This document shows positions 9,201-18,405 of a stretch of DNA of 64,000 nt, one piece after another. The position numbers were made by a program, and so were the translations under genes. The stretch covers positions 1,021,806 to 1,085,805 of the forward strand of contig NZ_VFPD01000001.1 in assembly GCF_006716485.1 (NCBI RefSeq), in the 5' to 3' direction. Origin of the DNA: Chryseobacterium aquifrigidense. GTDB taxonomy: Bacteria; Bacteroidota; Bacteroidia; Flavobacteriales; Weeksellaceae. How positions within the stretch are numbered: position 1 is the first letter of the stretch; each line of letters starts with the position of its first letter. Under the pieces are notes generated by a model. It saw nothing but the letters and a program-made list of their open reading frames with translations, did no database searches and was not told the DNA's origin.

Positions 9201-9358
9201 GGTAATATATTGGTTATCTGATAATAAATAAAATTATTTAATATAGCTAAACACGCTTTAAATATTCTATTTTTATTAAACTGACAAATATCATTGCATT
9301 GTTATTTTTATTCATTCTAAATAAATATAAATTTGTCACAAGAAATTGAACAAAGAAA

Positions 9359-10669
9359 ATGAAAAAAATAACTACTCTTTCTGGTATTGTACTTGCATCG
9401 GTAATGAATGCGCAGTTACAATACTGTATGCCCACCTTTCAGTATGGTGCTGACAGTAATATGATCAGTAATGTTACTTTCGGAACGATTAATAATTCAT
9501 CACCTGTTCAGTCTTCGAATGTACAGATTTATGAGAACTTTACCGCAATATCCACAGATCTGCAGTCAGGAAGTTCCTATTCTATATCTGTGCAAGGCCC
9601 ATCCAGTACCTTTCCAAGTGATGTAGTAGTTTTTATAGACTTTAATCAGAATGGTAATTTCGACGACGCAGGAGAAAGCTTTTATATTGGAAGACTTGAA
9701 GCGGCCAATCCGGCCAATGCTTTTACAATCAATAGTACGATAATAGTCCCTGCGAATGCTGCCAGTGGGAGTACCAGAATGAGAGTTCTTAAGAATACCA
9801 ATGTTCAGGCTTATTCAAATCCGTCAGCTGCTAATTCTATCAGTTCAGCTTGTGATGCCAGCTTGAGAGCAGGACAGACAGAAGATTATACAGTCAATAT
9901 CATAGGGAATACCCCAAATTTCCCGGCTCCTTACTGTGGTACAGAAAATATTACAAGTTTGACCGTGAGTGAGATCAGTACGGTAGAATTTGCTGGAGTT
10001 GTTAGAAACAGTGCGCTTGACGGGAATTCTGATGTACTTGAAAACTTCACAGCAACAGTTTTCAATGTTAACCGTGGAAATAGTTATCCGATAACCGTAA
10101 CAGGAGGTACGCATGGTCAGAATACGGTATCAGCCTATGCTTATATTGATTTTAACCATAATAATCAGTTTGATGCTGATGAGCAATTTAATCTGGGCTA
10201 TCTGGATAACTCCAATCCTGTTCCTAGCCAGCAGTCCGGGATTACAACAGGCAATATCACCATTCCGGCAGGAGCACAGTTGGGAGAAACCCGTTTCAGA
10301 CTGGTAAAAGCCTATGAATCCAATTCATGGATGGGAGCTTTGAAGAATCTTCCGTGCCCTTCAGATTGGTTTATCGGTCAGGCAGAGGATTATACCTTAA
10401 ATATTCAGCCTGAAAGTCTTTCAACCCTTGAAGTTTCTAAAGAGGCATCAAGCCTTGTTACCCTATATCCAAATCCTACAGCAAATTCTGTAACAATTAA
10501 GATGAAAGAAGGACTGGAGAAATATGAAATTTACAATATGTCCGGGCAAAAGATGCAGGAAGGAAACTCTAAGACGGTTTCTATGGACAGTTTTGTTCCG
10601 GGAACTTATCTGATTAAAATTCAGACGAAGAATCAAAAAACCGTTACAGAAAAGATTATTAAAAAATAG
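9359..10669 (+). CDS. Secreted GEVED-domain protein with T9SS type A sorting signal
   Basis: 436 residues. A signal peptide (about residues 1-20, ending MNAQ) is followed by two homologous GEVED beta-domains. The first runs about 20-180 (VVFIDFNQNGNFDDAGE ... RMRVLKN ... GQTEDYTVNI). The second runs about 185-345 (AYIDFNHNNQFDADEQF ... FRLVKAYES ... GQAEDYTLNI). The last 75 residues are a T9SS sorting domain (VTLYPNPTANSVTIKM, YEIYNMSGQKMQEG, GTYLIKIQTKNQ, ending in IIKK). GEVED domains are adhesion or binding modules in secreted Bacteroidetes proteins. No enzyme motif is visible. It stands alone between two terminators. Confidence 0.88.
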   Translation: MKKITTLSGIVLASVMNAQLQYCMPTFQYGADSNMISNVTFGTINNSSPVQSSNVQIYENFTAISTDLQSGSSYSISVQGPSSTFPSDVVVFIDFNQNGNFDDAGESFYIGRLEAANPANAFTINSTIIVPANAASGSTRMRVLKNTNVQAYSNPSAANSISSACDASLRAGQTEDYTVNIIGNTPNFPAPYCGTENITSLTVSEISTVEFAGVVRNSALDGNSDVLENFTATVFNVNRGNSYPITVTGGTHGQNTVSAYAYIDFNHNNQFDADEQFNLGYLDNSNPVPSQQSGITTGNITIPAGAQLGETRFRLVKAYESNSWMGALKNLPCPSDWFIGQAEDYTLNIQPESLSTLEVSKEASSLVTLYPNPTANSVTIKMKEGLEKYEIYNMSGQKMQEGNSKTVSMDSFVPGTYLIKIQTKNQKTVTEKIIKK

Positions 10670-10714
10670 ACACATCATATCTAAATCATATCCATATCAA
10701 TTTTTGTTTTTTTA

Positions 10715-10744
10715 TCGACAGGTTTTTTACCTGTCGGTTTTTTT
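10715..10744 (+). terminator. Terminator after the GEVED/T9SS gene
   Basis: CGACAGG / CCTGTCG hairpin with an A/T-rich loop followed by seven Ts. Confidence 0.88.
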
Positions 10745-10782
10745 ATGATTTAATTGACTGATTGATAGTTTTATATATTGTG

Positions 10783-13700
10783 CTATGAGCCGGACTTCAG
10801 CAAATCCATAAGATCCTGTTTAGACAATCCCTGAAGTTTTTTTCCGTCAGCGGCAAGCAGATTCTGAGCCAGCTGTTTTTTCTTTTTCTGCAGCGTAAGA
10901 ATTTTTTCCTCCACGGTATTGGAGCAGATCATCCTTACCGCAATTACATTTTTAGTCTGGCCTATACGGTAACTTCGGTCAATAGCCTGGTTTTCAGCTG
11001 CAGGATTCCACCATGGATCAACGAGATAAATATAATCTGCCTGAGTAAGATTGAGGCCGACACCTCCGGCCTTTAAGCTGATCAGAAATACCCGGATATC
11101 TTTATTTTTCTGGAAATTCGATACTTTATCCCCTCTGTCTTTCGTTTGGCCCGTTAAATATTCAAACCGGATGTTATGGCGCTCCAGTTCTGTCTTTATG
11201 AGATCCAGCATGCCCACAAACTGTGAGAAAACAAGAATTTTATGATCTTTGGACTTTCCAAGGATCTGTTCCATCAGAATTTCGATTTTAACGGCATTTT
11301 CACCGGAATATCCCTCTTTCATCAGAACAGGGGAATTACAGATCTGTCTGAGTCTTGTAAGCCCCGTAAGAACGTGCATACTGTTCTTGTTCAGATCATC
11401 GTCATCATTGGCGGCAATAAACTCGCGAAGCTCTTTTTCATAAGCAGCATAAATCTTGCGCTGTTCCGTATTCATTTCACAGTAGATGACCGTTTCTGTT
11501 TTTTCCGGGAGCTCTTTGGCAACCTGCTTTTTCGTTCTTCTGAGGATAAACGGCTTTATCTTTTGCTGAAGTTCCACAGCACGTTTGCTATATTCAAATT
11601 TATCAATGGGAATTGCATAGATATCTTTAAAATATTGTTTGCTTCCCAATAATCCCGGACAGGCAAATGAAAGCTGGCTGTAAAGGTCAAAAGTGCTGTT
11701 TTCGACAGGTGTTCCGGTCAGCACAATCCTGTTTCTCGATTGAAGAAGTCTTGCTGCTTTATATCTTTCAGAATTTGGATTTTTTATCACTTGTGATTCA
11801 TCCAGAAACACATAATTAAAATTAAAATTTTTCAAAAACTGAATGTCCGAAAGAAGCATTCCGTAAGTGGTAAGGATTACTTCATAATCAGACATATGAG
11901 CCGTTGTTTTCGGCCGGTCTGAACCATAATGAAGCAATACTTTTATGGAAGGTGCAAACCTGCTGAGCTCTTCCTGCCAGTTGAAAAGCAGGGAAGTAGG
12001 AACTACAATCAGGTTGGTGGTATGACCCCGTTTTTCCCTTTGAGAAAGGATGAAAGCAATGATCTGAATGGTTTTTCCCAATCCCATATCATCTGCAAGG
12101 CAGCCTCCGAAGTTGAAATTGTCAAGAAAATTAAGCCAGTTCAGGCCGTCATGCTGATAATCCCTCAGTTCAGCATTCAGTTCAGCGGGAACAGCCGTTT
12201 CCGGAATGTTTTTTACTTTTGAAAACTTTGTGGAATAGGAGGCAAGTTCTTCCTGAATCTCCCGGCTCAGCACTTCTTTTTCAAACAGTGAGGTTACCTC
12301 CGAAAAGTTGATTTTCGGAATCTTTAAAAGCTCTTCATCAATTTCTCCTGCCTGGAAGTAAGCGGATATTTTTTCCATCCATTCCTCAGGGAGAATTCCC
12401 ATGCTGCCATCGTCTAACTGGACGAATTTACTCTTGTTCCGGATCGCTCTATGAAGTTGCTTCAATGAAGCTTCTTTGGGGCCAAAACCCACTTTTAATT
12501 TAGCATTAAACCAATCCAGTCCGCTAGTGATCTGAATATTGATTTTTGCCTTGTGAGGATTTAATTTATTGTTTTTTAATTCATTAAAGCCAAGTATGAT
12601 GATTCCCTCATTTCTCCAGGTTTCAAATGCATCAAGAAACCAGTTTTTATCAAGGAATTTATCCCTGTGGAGATAAAAATACTGATAGCCGTCCATCTGT
12701 TCCTCAAAATCAGGATGCTGCTGCATCACTAAAGAAGTAAAGCGGGCTTCTGCCGGTTCGTTTCTTTCTATTTTAAACGGATTTCCATTCTGATCTGTAT
12801 CGAAGAGCTGCTTCCTGGAATAGACAGGAACTTCTACATCACCGTATTTCATGACGGGTGTAATTCCTATATAGTTTTTCTGCTGACGGAGATAAATGAC
12901 TTTTTCAATCTGATAGTTTTTATCTTCAAGCTGTACTTTGGTTGCGGGTTGTATATAGCTGTAATTAATGTGAATACGTTCCTCTAAATTAGAGAGGATA
13001 TCCTTCATAAAAGCATCATATTTTGAAGAATGAACCAGTAAAATTTCATTATTAGCCTTAAAGAACCGGATGATTCTGAGCATATCCGGATCGTCTACAA
13101 AGCTGAAAATGTTTCGGTTATAGACGAAATACTCATTTCTGAGAACAATATTTTTAAAAGGAATGGAAATGTCATTAAACAGTAATTCTCCGGTGATTTC
13201 AAAAAACGGATCTTTCTTAAATACAGATAATTGAACCTCTGCATCTAAAGTGTTTATTTCAACCTGGAAAAGTGATTTTGCTGACACCGTTTCTGCAATT
13301 TCCCGGTCATGATAGTAGACTTCCAGTTCCAGAGGATTCTGTACAATGAGCTTTAAAGCTTCCAGTTCCGACGGATTATAATCTTCATTGTAATTATTCT
13401 GGAAAGAGGTAATGGCAGTATAAAATTTAATGTCTGCAGGCTTTTCCGCTTTCCATATCAGCTGCATGGCATCTACAGGATGCACAGGGTTTTTTATTTT
13501 TCCTGATTGCGTTATTTCTGCCTCCATCAGCGAAAACGTCATATGGTTGTAATAACGGTGCTTCCCGATAACCAATATCTGTTTTTTGCCTGTTTCCAGT
13601 ATGGCCAGTTCATCCAGTTTAGAAGGAAGTTGAGGAAGAAGATTGCTTGTCAGCATTATATTGTCTACAGGAAGCATTTCCTTGATTCTGGGATGGATTT

Positions 13701-14124
13701 CAATTTTACCATCATTGTATTCCAGTTCAAAATACTGATCCAGATCCGGCTCATTTTCCAGGCCATATCCTTTTGCTATAGGAAGAAAAGTTTTTTTGCG
13801 GAGTACTTCATCAAAAAACAGCCGATAATTTTTATTCTCAATAATGCAGTGGATTATTTCTGTCTGATGAGAACAAAGCATATTCTTTTCATTGCCGCAG
13901 GTGCAGGAACAGAGCAGCGAGCTGTTTATTTTACTGATGGTAACTACCGGGAAATCCTGTAATGAGGATTGCTTAGTAAATATTCCTGTATTGTTTTCAA
14001 TAGCAACGGGATAGATTTCACGGAAATCCCTGATTCCGATAAATGCACTGTCTGAAGTATGTTTCAGCAGGTCATACACGGAAAGTGTACTGATATTGAT
14101 GTTGTCAAGAATATATTCTGCCAT
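10783..14124 (-). CDS. SNF2-family DNA helicase/ATPase with SWIM zinc finger
   Basis: 1113 residues from the ATG at 14124 (the frame also contains an upstream start at 14157, but MAEYILDNINI is the natural beginning). The N-terminal region has a SWIM zinc finger, LCSCTCGNEKNMLCSHQ (CxC...CxH). The ATPase core lies in the C-terminal half: DDMGLGKTIQII (Walker A, near residue 680), FLDESQVIKN (DExx box as DESQ, near 775), LTGTPVENS, then the C-terminal lobe LISLKAGGVGLNLT and AIDRSYRIGQTKNV. Such HepA/RapA-like ATPases move on double-stranded DNA and remodel bound proteins; the target is unknown. Monocistronic and divergent from the SDR gene. Confidence 0.92.
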   Translation of the reverse strand: MAEYILDNINISTLSVYDLLKHTSDSAFIGIRDFREIYPVAIENNTGIFTKQSSLQDFPVVTISKINSSLLCSCTCGNEKNMLCSHQTEIIHCIIENKNYRLFFDEVLRKKTFLPIAKGYGLENEPDLDQYFELEYNDGKIEIHPRIKEMLPVDNIMLTSNLLPQLPSKLDELAILETGKKQILVIGKHRYYNHMTFSLMEAEITQSGKIKNPVHPVDAMQLIWKAEKPADIKFYTAITSFQNNYNEDYNPSELEALKLIVQNPLELEVYYHDREIAETVSAKSLFQVEINTLDAEVQLSVFKKDPFFEITGELLFNDISIPFKNIVLRNEYFVYNRNIFSFVDDPDMLRIIRFFKANNEILLVHSSKYDAFMKDILSNLEERIHINYSYIQPATKVQLEDKNYQIEKVIYLRQQKNYIGITPVMKYGDVEVPVYSRKQLFDTDQNGNPFKIERNEPAEARFTSLVMQQHPDFEEQMDGYQYFYLHRDKFLDKNWFLDAFETWRNEGIIILGFNELKNNKLNPHKAKINIQITSGLDWFNAKLKVGFGPKEASLKQLHRAIRNKSKFVQLDDGSMGILPEEWMEKISAYFQAGEIDEELLKIPKINFSEVTSLFEKEVLSREIQEELASYSTKFSKVKNIPETAVPAELNAELRDYQHDGLNWLNFLDNFNFGGCLADDMGLGKTIQIIAFILSQREKRGHTTNLIVVPTSLLFNWQEELSRFAPSIKVLLHYGSDRPKTTAHMSDYEVILTTYGMLLSDIQFLKNFNFNYVFLDESQVIKNPNSERYKAARLLQSRNRIVLTGTPVENSTFDLYSQLSFACPGLLGSKQYFKDIYAIPIDKFEYSKRAVELQQKIKPFILRRTKKQVAKELPEKTETVIYCEMNTEQRKIYAAYEKELREFIAANDDDDLNKNSMHVLTGLTRLRQICNSPVLMKEGYSGENAVKIEILMEQILGKSKDHKILVFSQFVGMLDLIKTELERHNIRFEYLTGQTKDRGDKVSNFQKNKDIRVFLISLKAGGVGLNLTQADYIYLVDPWWNPAAENQAIDRSYRIGQTKNVIAVRMICSNTVEEKILTLQKKKKQLAQNLLAADGKKLQGLSKQDLMDLLKSGS

Positions 14125-14174
14125 AAAAATAGATGGGGACAAACTTACAAAAAACAAATCTATTGAAGAATCCG

Positions 14175-14205
14175 TTTTGGCTACAGCTTACCCCATTTTG
14201 GCAAC
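14175..14205 (+). promoter_or_regulatory. Direct repeat pair upstream of the SDR gene (21-bp spacing)
   Basis: TTTTGGCTAC (14175) and TTTTGGCAAC (14196) start exactly 21 bp apart, 54 bp before the SDR ATG. Two turns of the helix is the classic layout for an AraC/XylS-type activator; the AraC-family gene at 15133 is the obvious candidate. Confidence 0.55.
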
Positions 14206-14258
14206 TCTGCGGTTTGTTTTAATGCAGAACTTTGTCCTGTAATTTTAAACCAAGAAAA

Positions 14259-15056
14259 ATGAAAACAATTTTTATAACAGGTGCTTCTACAGGATTAGGA
14301 AAAGCAACTGCCCAATTATTTCAAAACAAAGGATGGAAAGTAATCGCTACGATGAGAAATCCTGAAGCAGCAGCTGATCTTGCGGCTTTGGAGAATGTAA
14401 CCGTCCTTCCGCTGGATGTTACCAACCCGGAACAGATTAAGTCTGCTGTAAAGAAGGCACTGGAACTTGGAGACGTTGATGTGGTGTACAATAATGCAGG
14501 ATATGGCTTAATAGGACCTTTGGAAGCGCTTTCTGATGATCAGATCGTAAAACAGCTGAACACGAATTTATTAGGGGTTATACGCGTTACACAGGCATTT
14601 ATTCCTTATTTCAGAGAACAGAAAAAAGGGATGTTCATTTCTACAACGTCTATAGGAGGACTGGTAGCATTTCCATTGAGTTCTACTTATCACGCAACGA
14701 AGTGGGCGCTTGAAGGATGGAGTGAAAGCTTAGCTTTTGAGCTTAATACGTTGGGAATTGAGATTAAAACTGTGTCTCCTGGAGGAATCAAAACGGATTT
14801 TGTAAGCCGTTCTCTGGACTCAGCATCCAGCCCGGCGTATGAAGATATGACGAATTCTCTGTTTTCTAAAATGGAAGGGATGATGGAAGCTGCTTCTGCA
14901 CCGGAACAGATTGCGGAGGTAGTGTACGAGGCTGCTACAGACGGCAAAAAACAGCTGAGATATGTGGCAGGTGAGGATGCTAAAGCCATCTACGCACAGC
15001 GTCTTGAATTAGGCGATGAAGCATTCAGAGAGCAGTTTGGAAAACAGTTTATATAA
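14259..15056 (+). CDS. SDR family NAD(P)-dependent oxidoreductase
   Basis: 265 residues from the ATG at 14259, chosen because the Rossmann fold begins at MKTIFITGASTGLG. Classical SDR motifs: TGASTGLG (nucleotide binding), NNAGYG (about 84-89), Ser131 in STTSIGG, and Tyr144/Lys148 in STYHATKWALEG (catalytic tetrad). SPGGIKTDF follows, as usual. It oxidises or reduces an alcohol/carbonyl pair; the substrate is not deducible. Same direction as, and 76 bp ahead of, an AraC-family gene, with a 21-bp-spaced repeat pair in front, so it is probably an inducible detoxification or redox gene. Confidence 0.92.
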   Translation: MKTIFITGASTGLGKATAQLFQNKGWKVIATMRNPEAAADLAALENVTVLPLDVTNPEQIKSAVKKALELGDVDVVYNNAGYGLIGPLEALSDDQIVKQLNTNLLGVIRVTQAFIPYFREQKKGMFISTTSIGGLVAFPLSSTYHATKWALEGWSESLAFELNTLGIEIKTVSPGGIKTDFVSRSLDSASSPAYEDMTNSLFSKMEGMMEAASAPEQIAEVVYEAATDGKKQLRYVAGEDAKAIYAQRLELGDEAFREQFGKQFI

Positions 15057-15132
15057 TCAGGCTTTGAAAGACAGTATAAAGTAAATCGCATTTGTACTGT
15101 CTTTTCCACCAAATAATTTATAATTTTATATC

Positions 15133-16047
15133 ATGGAAAAGAAAGATAATATTCCTTTGAAAATTTCATCCATATCAGAACTGCACGACATGTTACAGCT
15201 GCCCAAGCCGCTTCATCCTCTGGTAAGTCTTGTGGATAATACGAAAATGAGCATCAAAAAAGATATGCTGAAGAGAAGCTTTATCCTGAATTTTTATAAG
15301 ATCTCGTATAAATATTCCACGGTCGGGAAAATGGGCTATGGGCAGGGATATTATGATTTCAATGAAGGAGGAATGATGTTTACGGCACCCGGACAGGTTC
15401 TTTCCACCGATGAAAATGCAGAATACTGCGGGTATACTTTGCTGGTGCATCCGGATTTTATCAGAAGTTATCCTTTAGCCAGGAATATCAAAAACTTCGG
15501 CTTCTTTTCTTATGATACGAATGAAGCGCTGCACTTGTCTGATCAGGAAAAAACAACGATAACCGGACTGCTTGATAACATTGGAAATGAGCTGAATACA
15601 GCCATTGATGAAGTGAGCCAGGACGTTATTGTTTCTTATATTGATGTTCTTCTCAATTACAGCAACCGTTTTTATAAAAGACAGTTTATCACAAGAAAGG
15701 CGGTTAATAATGATGTACTGGCTAAAATGGAGGTGGTGCTGGAAAAGTATTTCAATGAGCAGGAAACACTGAATAAAGGACTTCCAACGGTAGAATTTCT
15801 GGCTTCCACACTCAATCTGTCTCCCCATTATCTTAGCGATATGCTTCGTAACCTTACGGGATTGAATGCTCAACAGCATATTCACGAAAAACTGATTGAA
15901 AAAGCAAAAGAATATCTTACTACCACAGGTTTTTCAGTATCAGAAGTAGCGTATGCCCTGGGATTTGAACATCCACAGTCTTTCAATAAACTTTTTAAAA
16001 AGAAAACAGATAAGACGCCGCTGAGCTACAGGCAGTCTTTCAATTAA
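15133..16047 (+). CDS. AraC-family transcriptional regulator
   Basis: 304 residues. The N-terminal two thirds form a sensing domain (YDFNEGGMMFTAPGQVLSTDEN looks like a cupin strand pair). The C-terminal 100 residues are the AraC double helix-turn-helix: LPTVEFLASTLNLSPHYLSDML then FSVSEVAYALGFEHPQSFNKLFKKKTDKTPLSYRQ. It probably activates the SDR gene just upstream and possibly the MFS gene downstream. A strong terminator closes the unit. Confidence 0.92.
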   Translation: MEKKDNIPLKISSISELHDMLQLPKPLHPLVSLVDNTKMSIKKDMLKRSFILNFYKISYKYSTVGKMGYGQGYYDFNEGGMMFTAPGQVLSTDENAEYCGYTLLVHPDFIRSYPLARNIKNFGFFSYDTNEALHLSDQEKTTITGLLDNIGNELNTAIDEVSQDVIVSYIDVLLNYSNRFYKRQFITRKAVNNDVLAKMEVVLEKYFNEQETLNKGLPTVEFLASTLNLSPHYLSDMLRNLTGLNAQQHIHEKLIEKAKEYLTTTGFSVSEVAYALGFEHPQSFNKLFKKKTDKTPLSYRQSFN

Positions 16048-16054
16048 TACAAGC

Positions 16055-16082
16055 ACCCGGCATTTTAAGCCGGGTATTTTTT
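16055..16082 (+). terminator. Terminator after the AraC gene
   Basis: ACCCGGC / GCCGGGT hairpin, loop ATTTTAA, followed by a T-run. Confidence 0.88.
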
Positions 16083-16088
16083 TGCTAT

Positions 16089-16132
16089 TGGTCAAAATGT
16101 AGCATAAAAATGACAAAAATGAACTACATTTT
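16089..16132. promoter_or_regulatory. Repeat cluster in the MFS promoter (21-bp spaced half-sites, inverted repeat)
   Basis: On the minus strand TTTTGACCA (16097-16089) and TTTTGTCAT (16118-16110) are 21 bp apart and resemble the TTTTGACAT pair in front of the AraC gene at 17460. Overlapping them is a 9-bp inverted repeat, AAAATGTAG (16094) / CTACATTTT (16124). Confidence 0.45.
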
Positions 16133-16148
16133 AATAGCACAGCGTGTC

Positions 16149-16156
16149 TAAATTTG
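16149..16156 (+). promoter_or_regulatory. -7 promoter box of the MFS gene
   Basis: TAAATTTG, an exact TAnnTTTG match 26 bp before the ATG; a TTT triplet sits at about the -33 position. Confidence 0.5.
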
Positions 16157-16181
16157 CAAAAAGAATTTTTATTCCCCTTTA

Positions 16182-17339
16182 ATGATGAACGAGACCCAAT
16201 CTTTTAATGCAAAAATGCCGACCGCCTGTTTTTTACTTTTCTTTGCCCATGGGCTTGTTTTTTCCTCCTGGGCGAGCCGGATTCCCATCATTAAAACGGC
16301 TCTTTCCATTAATGAAGCACAATTAGGAACACTCTTGCTTTTGATGCCGATAGGGCAGCTTTCAACAATGGTTCTGGCTGGAAAACTGATCAGTATCTAC
16401 GGAAGCAGCGGGATCATTAAAAGATGTTTTTTACTCTATCCTTTTTTTCTTCTCTTGATTGGTTTATCACCTTCTTACTGGACCTTAGGTGCTGTTCTGT
16501 TCTTTTTCGGCGTGTCCGGGAACCTGTGCAATATTGCCATTAATACGCAGGCGATAGAAATAGAATCTATAACGAAAAGAACGCTTTTGTCTTCCTATCA
16601 CGGAGCGTGGTGTTTTGCAGGACTTACAGGAGCGGTAATCGGATTGCTGATGATTAATCTTCATGTAGGAACTTTTTATCATTTTGTTTTTATTTTCATT
16701 CTTGTAGGAATACTTTGGTTCTACAGTAAAAGAAATCTTACCAATATCATCCATAAAGCAGAGCCTCAGACCCGTTCCATATTCAAAGCGGTGAATCCTA
16801 CTTTAATTGGATTGGGGATTATAGGCTTCCTGAGTATGGCCATTGAAGGAGCGATGTTCGACTGGAGCGGGGTTTATTTTCAAACTATAGTTAAAGCGCC
16901 TGAAAACCTTGTGATACTGGGATATACAAGTTTTATCTTAATGATGACTTTAGGTCGTTTTATCGGGAATAAAATCATTGAGAAATATGGGAAAAAGATT
17001 GTTTTGCAATGTTGTGGACTATTGATGAGCAGCGGACTTTTTCTAAGCGTTTTCTTCCCGGAACTGTGGATCTGCATTATTGCCTTTATGATTATCGGCC
17101 TTGGAAGTTCCCTGAGTGTTCCGTCCGTGTACAGTACGGTAGGAAAGGTGAGTACGGTAGCGCCGAGTATTGCTTTGTCATTTGTTTCCAGTATTTCATT
17201 TTTGGGATTTCTAATGGGACCGCCACTTATCGGATATATTGCAGAAAGCTTTGATCTCAGATATTCCTATGGTCTTTTTGCCTGTTTTGGAATTTTACTG
17301 GCGATTATGGCAGGTCAGATGAAGGTTTTCAGAAAATAA
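16182..17339 (+). CDS. MFS transporter (YbjJ/sugar-permease-like)
   Basis: 385 residues with about 12 predicted membrane spans. The start is one of two adjacent ATGs (16182/16185). The first span carries FFAHGLVFSSWASRIPIIK, the signature start of the YbjJ-like MFS group, followed by the loop LSINEAQLGTLLLLMPIGQ and the cytoplasmic basic loop GSSGIIKRC. The substrate is unknown; relatives transport sugars or export small molecules. It lies between two AraC-family genes and its promoter carries the 21-bp-spaced repeat pair, so it is probably co-regulated with them. Confidence 0.88.
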   Translation: MMNETQSFNAKMPTACFLLFFAHGLVFSSWASRIPIIKTALSINEAQLGTLLLLMPIGQLSTMVLAGKLISIYGSSGIIKRCFLLYPFFLLLIGLSPSYWTLGAVLFFFGVSGNLCNIAINTQAIEIESITKRTLLSSYHGAWCFAGLTGAVIGLLMINLHVGTFYHFVFIFILVGILWFYSKRNLTNIIHKAEPQTRSIFKAVNPTLIGLGIIGFLSMAIEGAMFDWSGVYFQTIVKAPENLVILGYTSFILMMTLGRFIGNKIIEKYGKKIVLQCCGLLMSSGLFLSVFFPELWICIIAFMIIGLGSSLSVPSVYSTVGKVSTVAPSIALSFVSSISFLGFLMGPPLIGYIAESFDLRYSYGLFACFGILLAIMAGQMKVFRK

Positions 17340-17359
17340 TACTACACTTTTTCAGAATA

Positions 17360-17389
17360 TTTTGACATGTGTCTGGCAAATTTTGACAT
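17360..17389 (+). promoter_or_regulatory. TTTTGACAT direct repeat pair upstream of araC-like gene
   Basis: Two exact copies of TTTTGACAT (17360-17368 and 17381-17389), 21 bp apart, 71 bp before the ATG. Good candidate for autoregulation by the AraC-family protein encoded at 17460. Confidence 0.6.
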
Positions 17390-17459
17390 TTTCCGGTTCA
17401 TTATTCCTTGTTAATCTTGCATTTTAAAATCTTTCTATCTTTATTAAAAAATTTCCTTT

Positions 17460-18317
17460 ATGAAGCCAGTCTCAGGAATTGTAACCGAAGATGCCATTCA
17501 TCATTCTTTTTCCATAAAAAGGCTGGAGGATGATATTCCTTATTCAGGAGACTTTGTAAGGCTTAATTATCATCATATTATAGTTATTGAAAATGGTAAG
17601 GGAGTCCTGAAGATAGACGAATTTTCTTTTGATATAAAGGATCAGGAAATTTTCTTATTGGCTAAAGGTCAGATCTGCAGGTTTGAGAACGATGCTTCTG
17701 TCTGTGGCTATCATATCTCTTTCGGCGACTGTTTCTGGGAAAGAGTGCCTTCCAGCGCCAGCAATTGCAAGGCTGTTCTGTTTAATAACGCTGCTGCAAA
17801 CCAAAAGTTATTACCAGATGGGGATGAAACAGAAGAATTTTTAAGGTTGTTTACAAACTTACTGACGGAATACAATGCCGATTCTTATACCAACCAGATG
17901 GACGTTCTGGCTGCCTATTTAAAAATCATAATGATCAAGCTGGCTAATATAAAAATGGTAAAAGAAGAAACCTTTGATACTCAGGATTATATTATTTACC
18001 GTAAATTTTTGGAGCTTTTGAGCAGTCAGTACCGCAGTCTTCATGCCGTGAATGACTATTCTGAGAGGTTGAATATAACACCCAGAAGGTTAAGTGAATT
18101 GTGTAAACGCTGTGCTGATAAAAGTGCCAAAGAAATCATCAACGGACAAATCATTGCAGAAGCCAAAAGACTTCTTCAGTTCAGTTCTTATTCTGTAAAA
18201 GACATTGCCTGTCAGCTTAATTTTGCTACATCGGAACAGTTCAGTCATTTCTTTAAAAAAAATACGGAAATATCTCCGGTACACTACCGCAGCAAATTCA
18301 TTCATATCGGAATATAA
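17460..18317 (+). CDS. AraC-family transcriptional regulator
   Basis: 285 residues. The N-terminal cupin-like sensor includes HHIIVIENGKGVLKIDEFSF and IFLLAKGQICRFEND. The C-terminal double helix-turn-helix is LNITPRRLSELCKRCADKSAKEI and YSVKDIACQLNFATSEQFSHFFKKNTEISPVHYRS. Two exact TTTTGACAT repeats 21 bp apart precede it, and related pairs precede the MFS gene before it and the HD gene after it. This protein is therefore the best candidate for binding all three promoters. Confidence 0.92.
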   Translation: MKPVSGIVTEDAIHHSFSIKRLEDDIPYSGDFVRLNYHHIIVIENGKGVLKIDEFSFDIKDQEIFLLAKGQICRFENDASVCGYHISFGDCFWERVPSSASNCKAVLFNNAAANQKLLPDGDETEEFLRLFTNLLTEYNADSYTNQMDVLAAYLKIIMIKLANIKMVKEETFDTQDYIIYRKFLELLSSQYRSLHAVNDYSERLNITPRRLSELCKRCADKSAKEIINGQIIAEAKRLLQFSSYSVKDIACQLNFATSEQFSHFFKKNTEISPVHYRSKFIHIGI

Positions 18318-18329
18318 TCCTCTCTGAAA

Positions 18330-18359
18330 TTTTGACATCTCATCGGTATTTATTGATAT
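18330..18359 (+). promoter_or_regulatory. TTTTGACAT-like pair upstream of the HD gene
   Basis: TTTTGACAT at 18330 and the 7/9 match TATTGATAT at 18351, again 21 bp apart. A -7 box TATCTTTG follows at 18382-18389. Confidence 0.45.
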
Positions 18360-18405
18360 TCCGGGGCTTCAATAATCAGGATATCTTTGGATAAAATTAT
18401 AAGAT

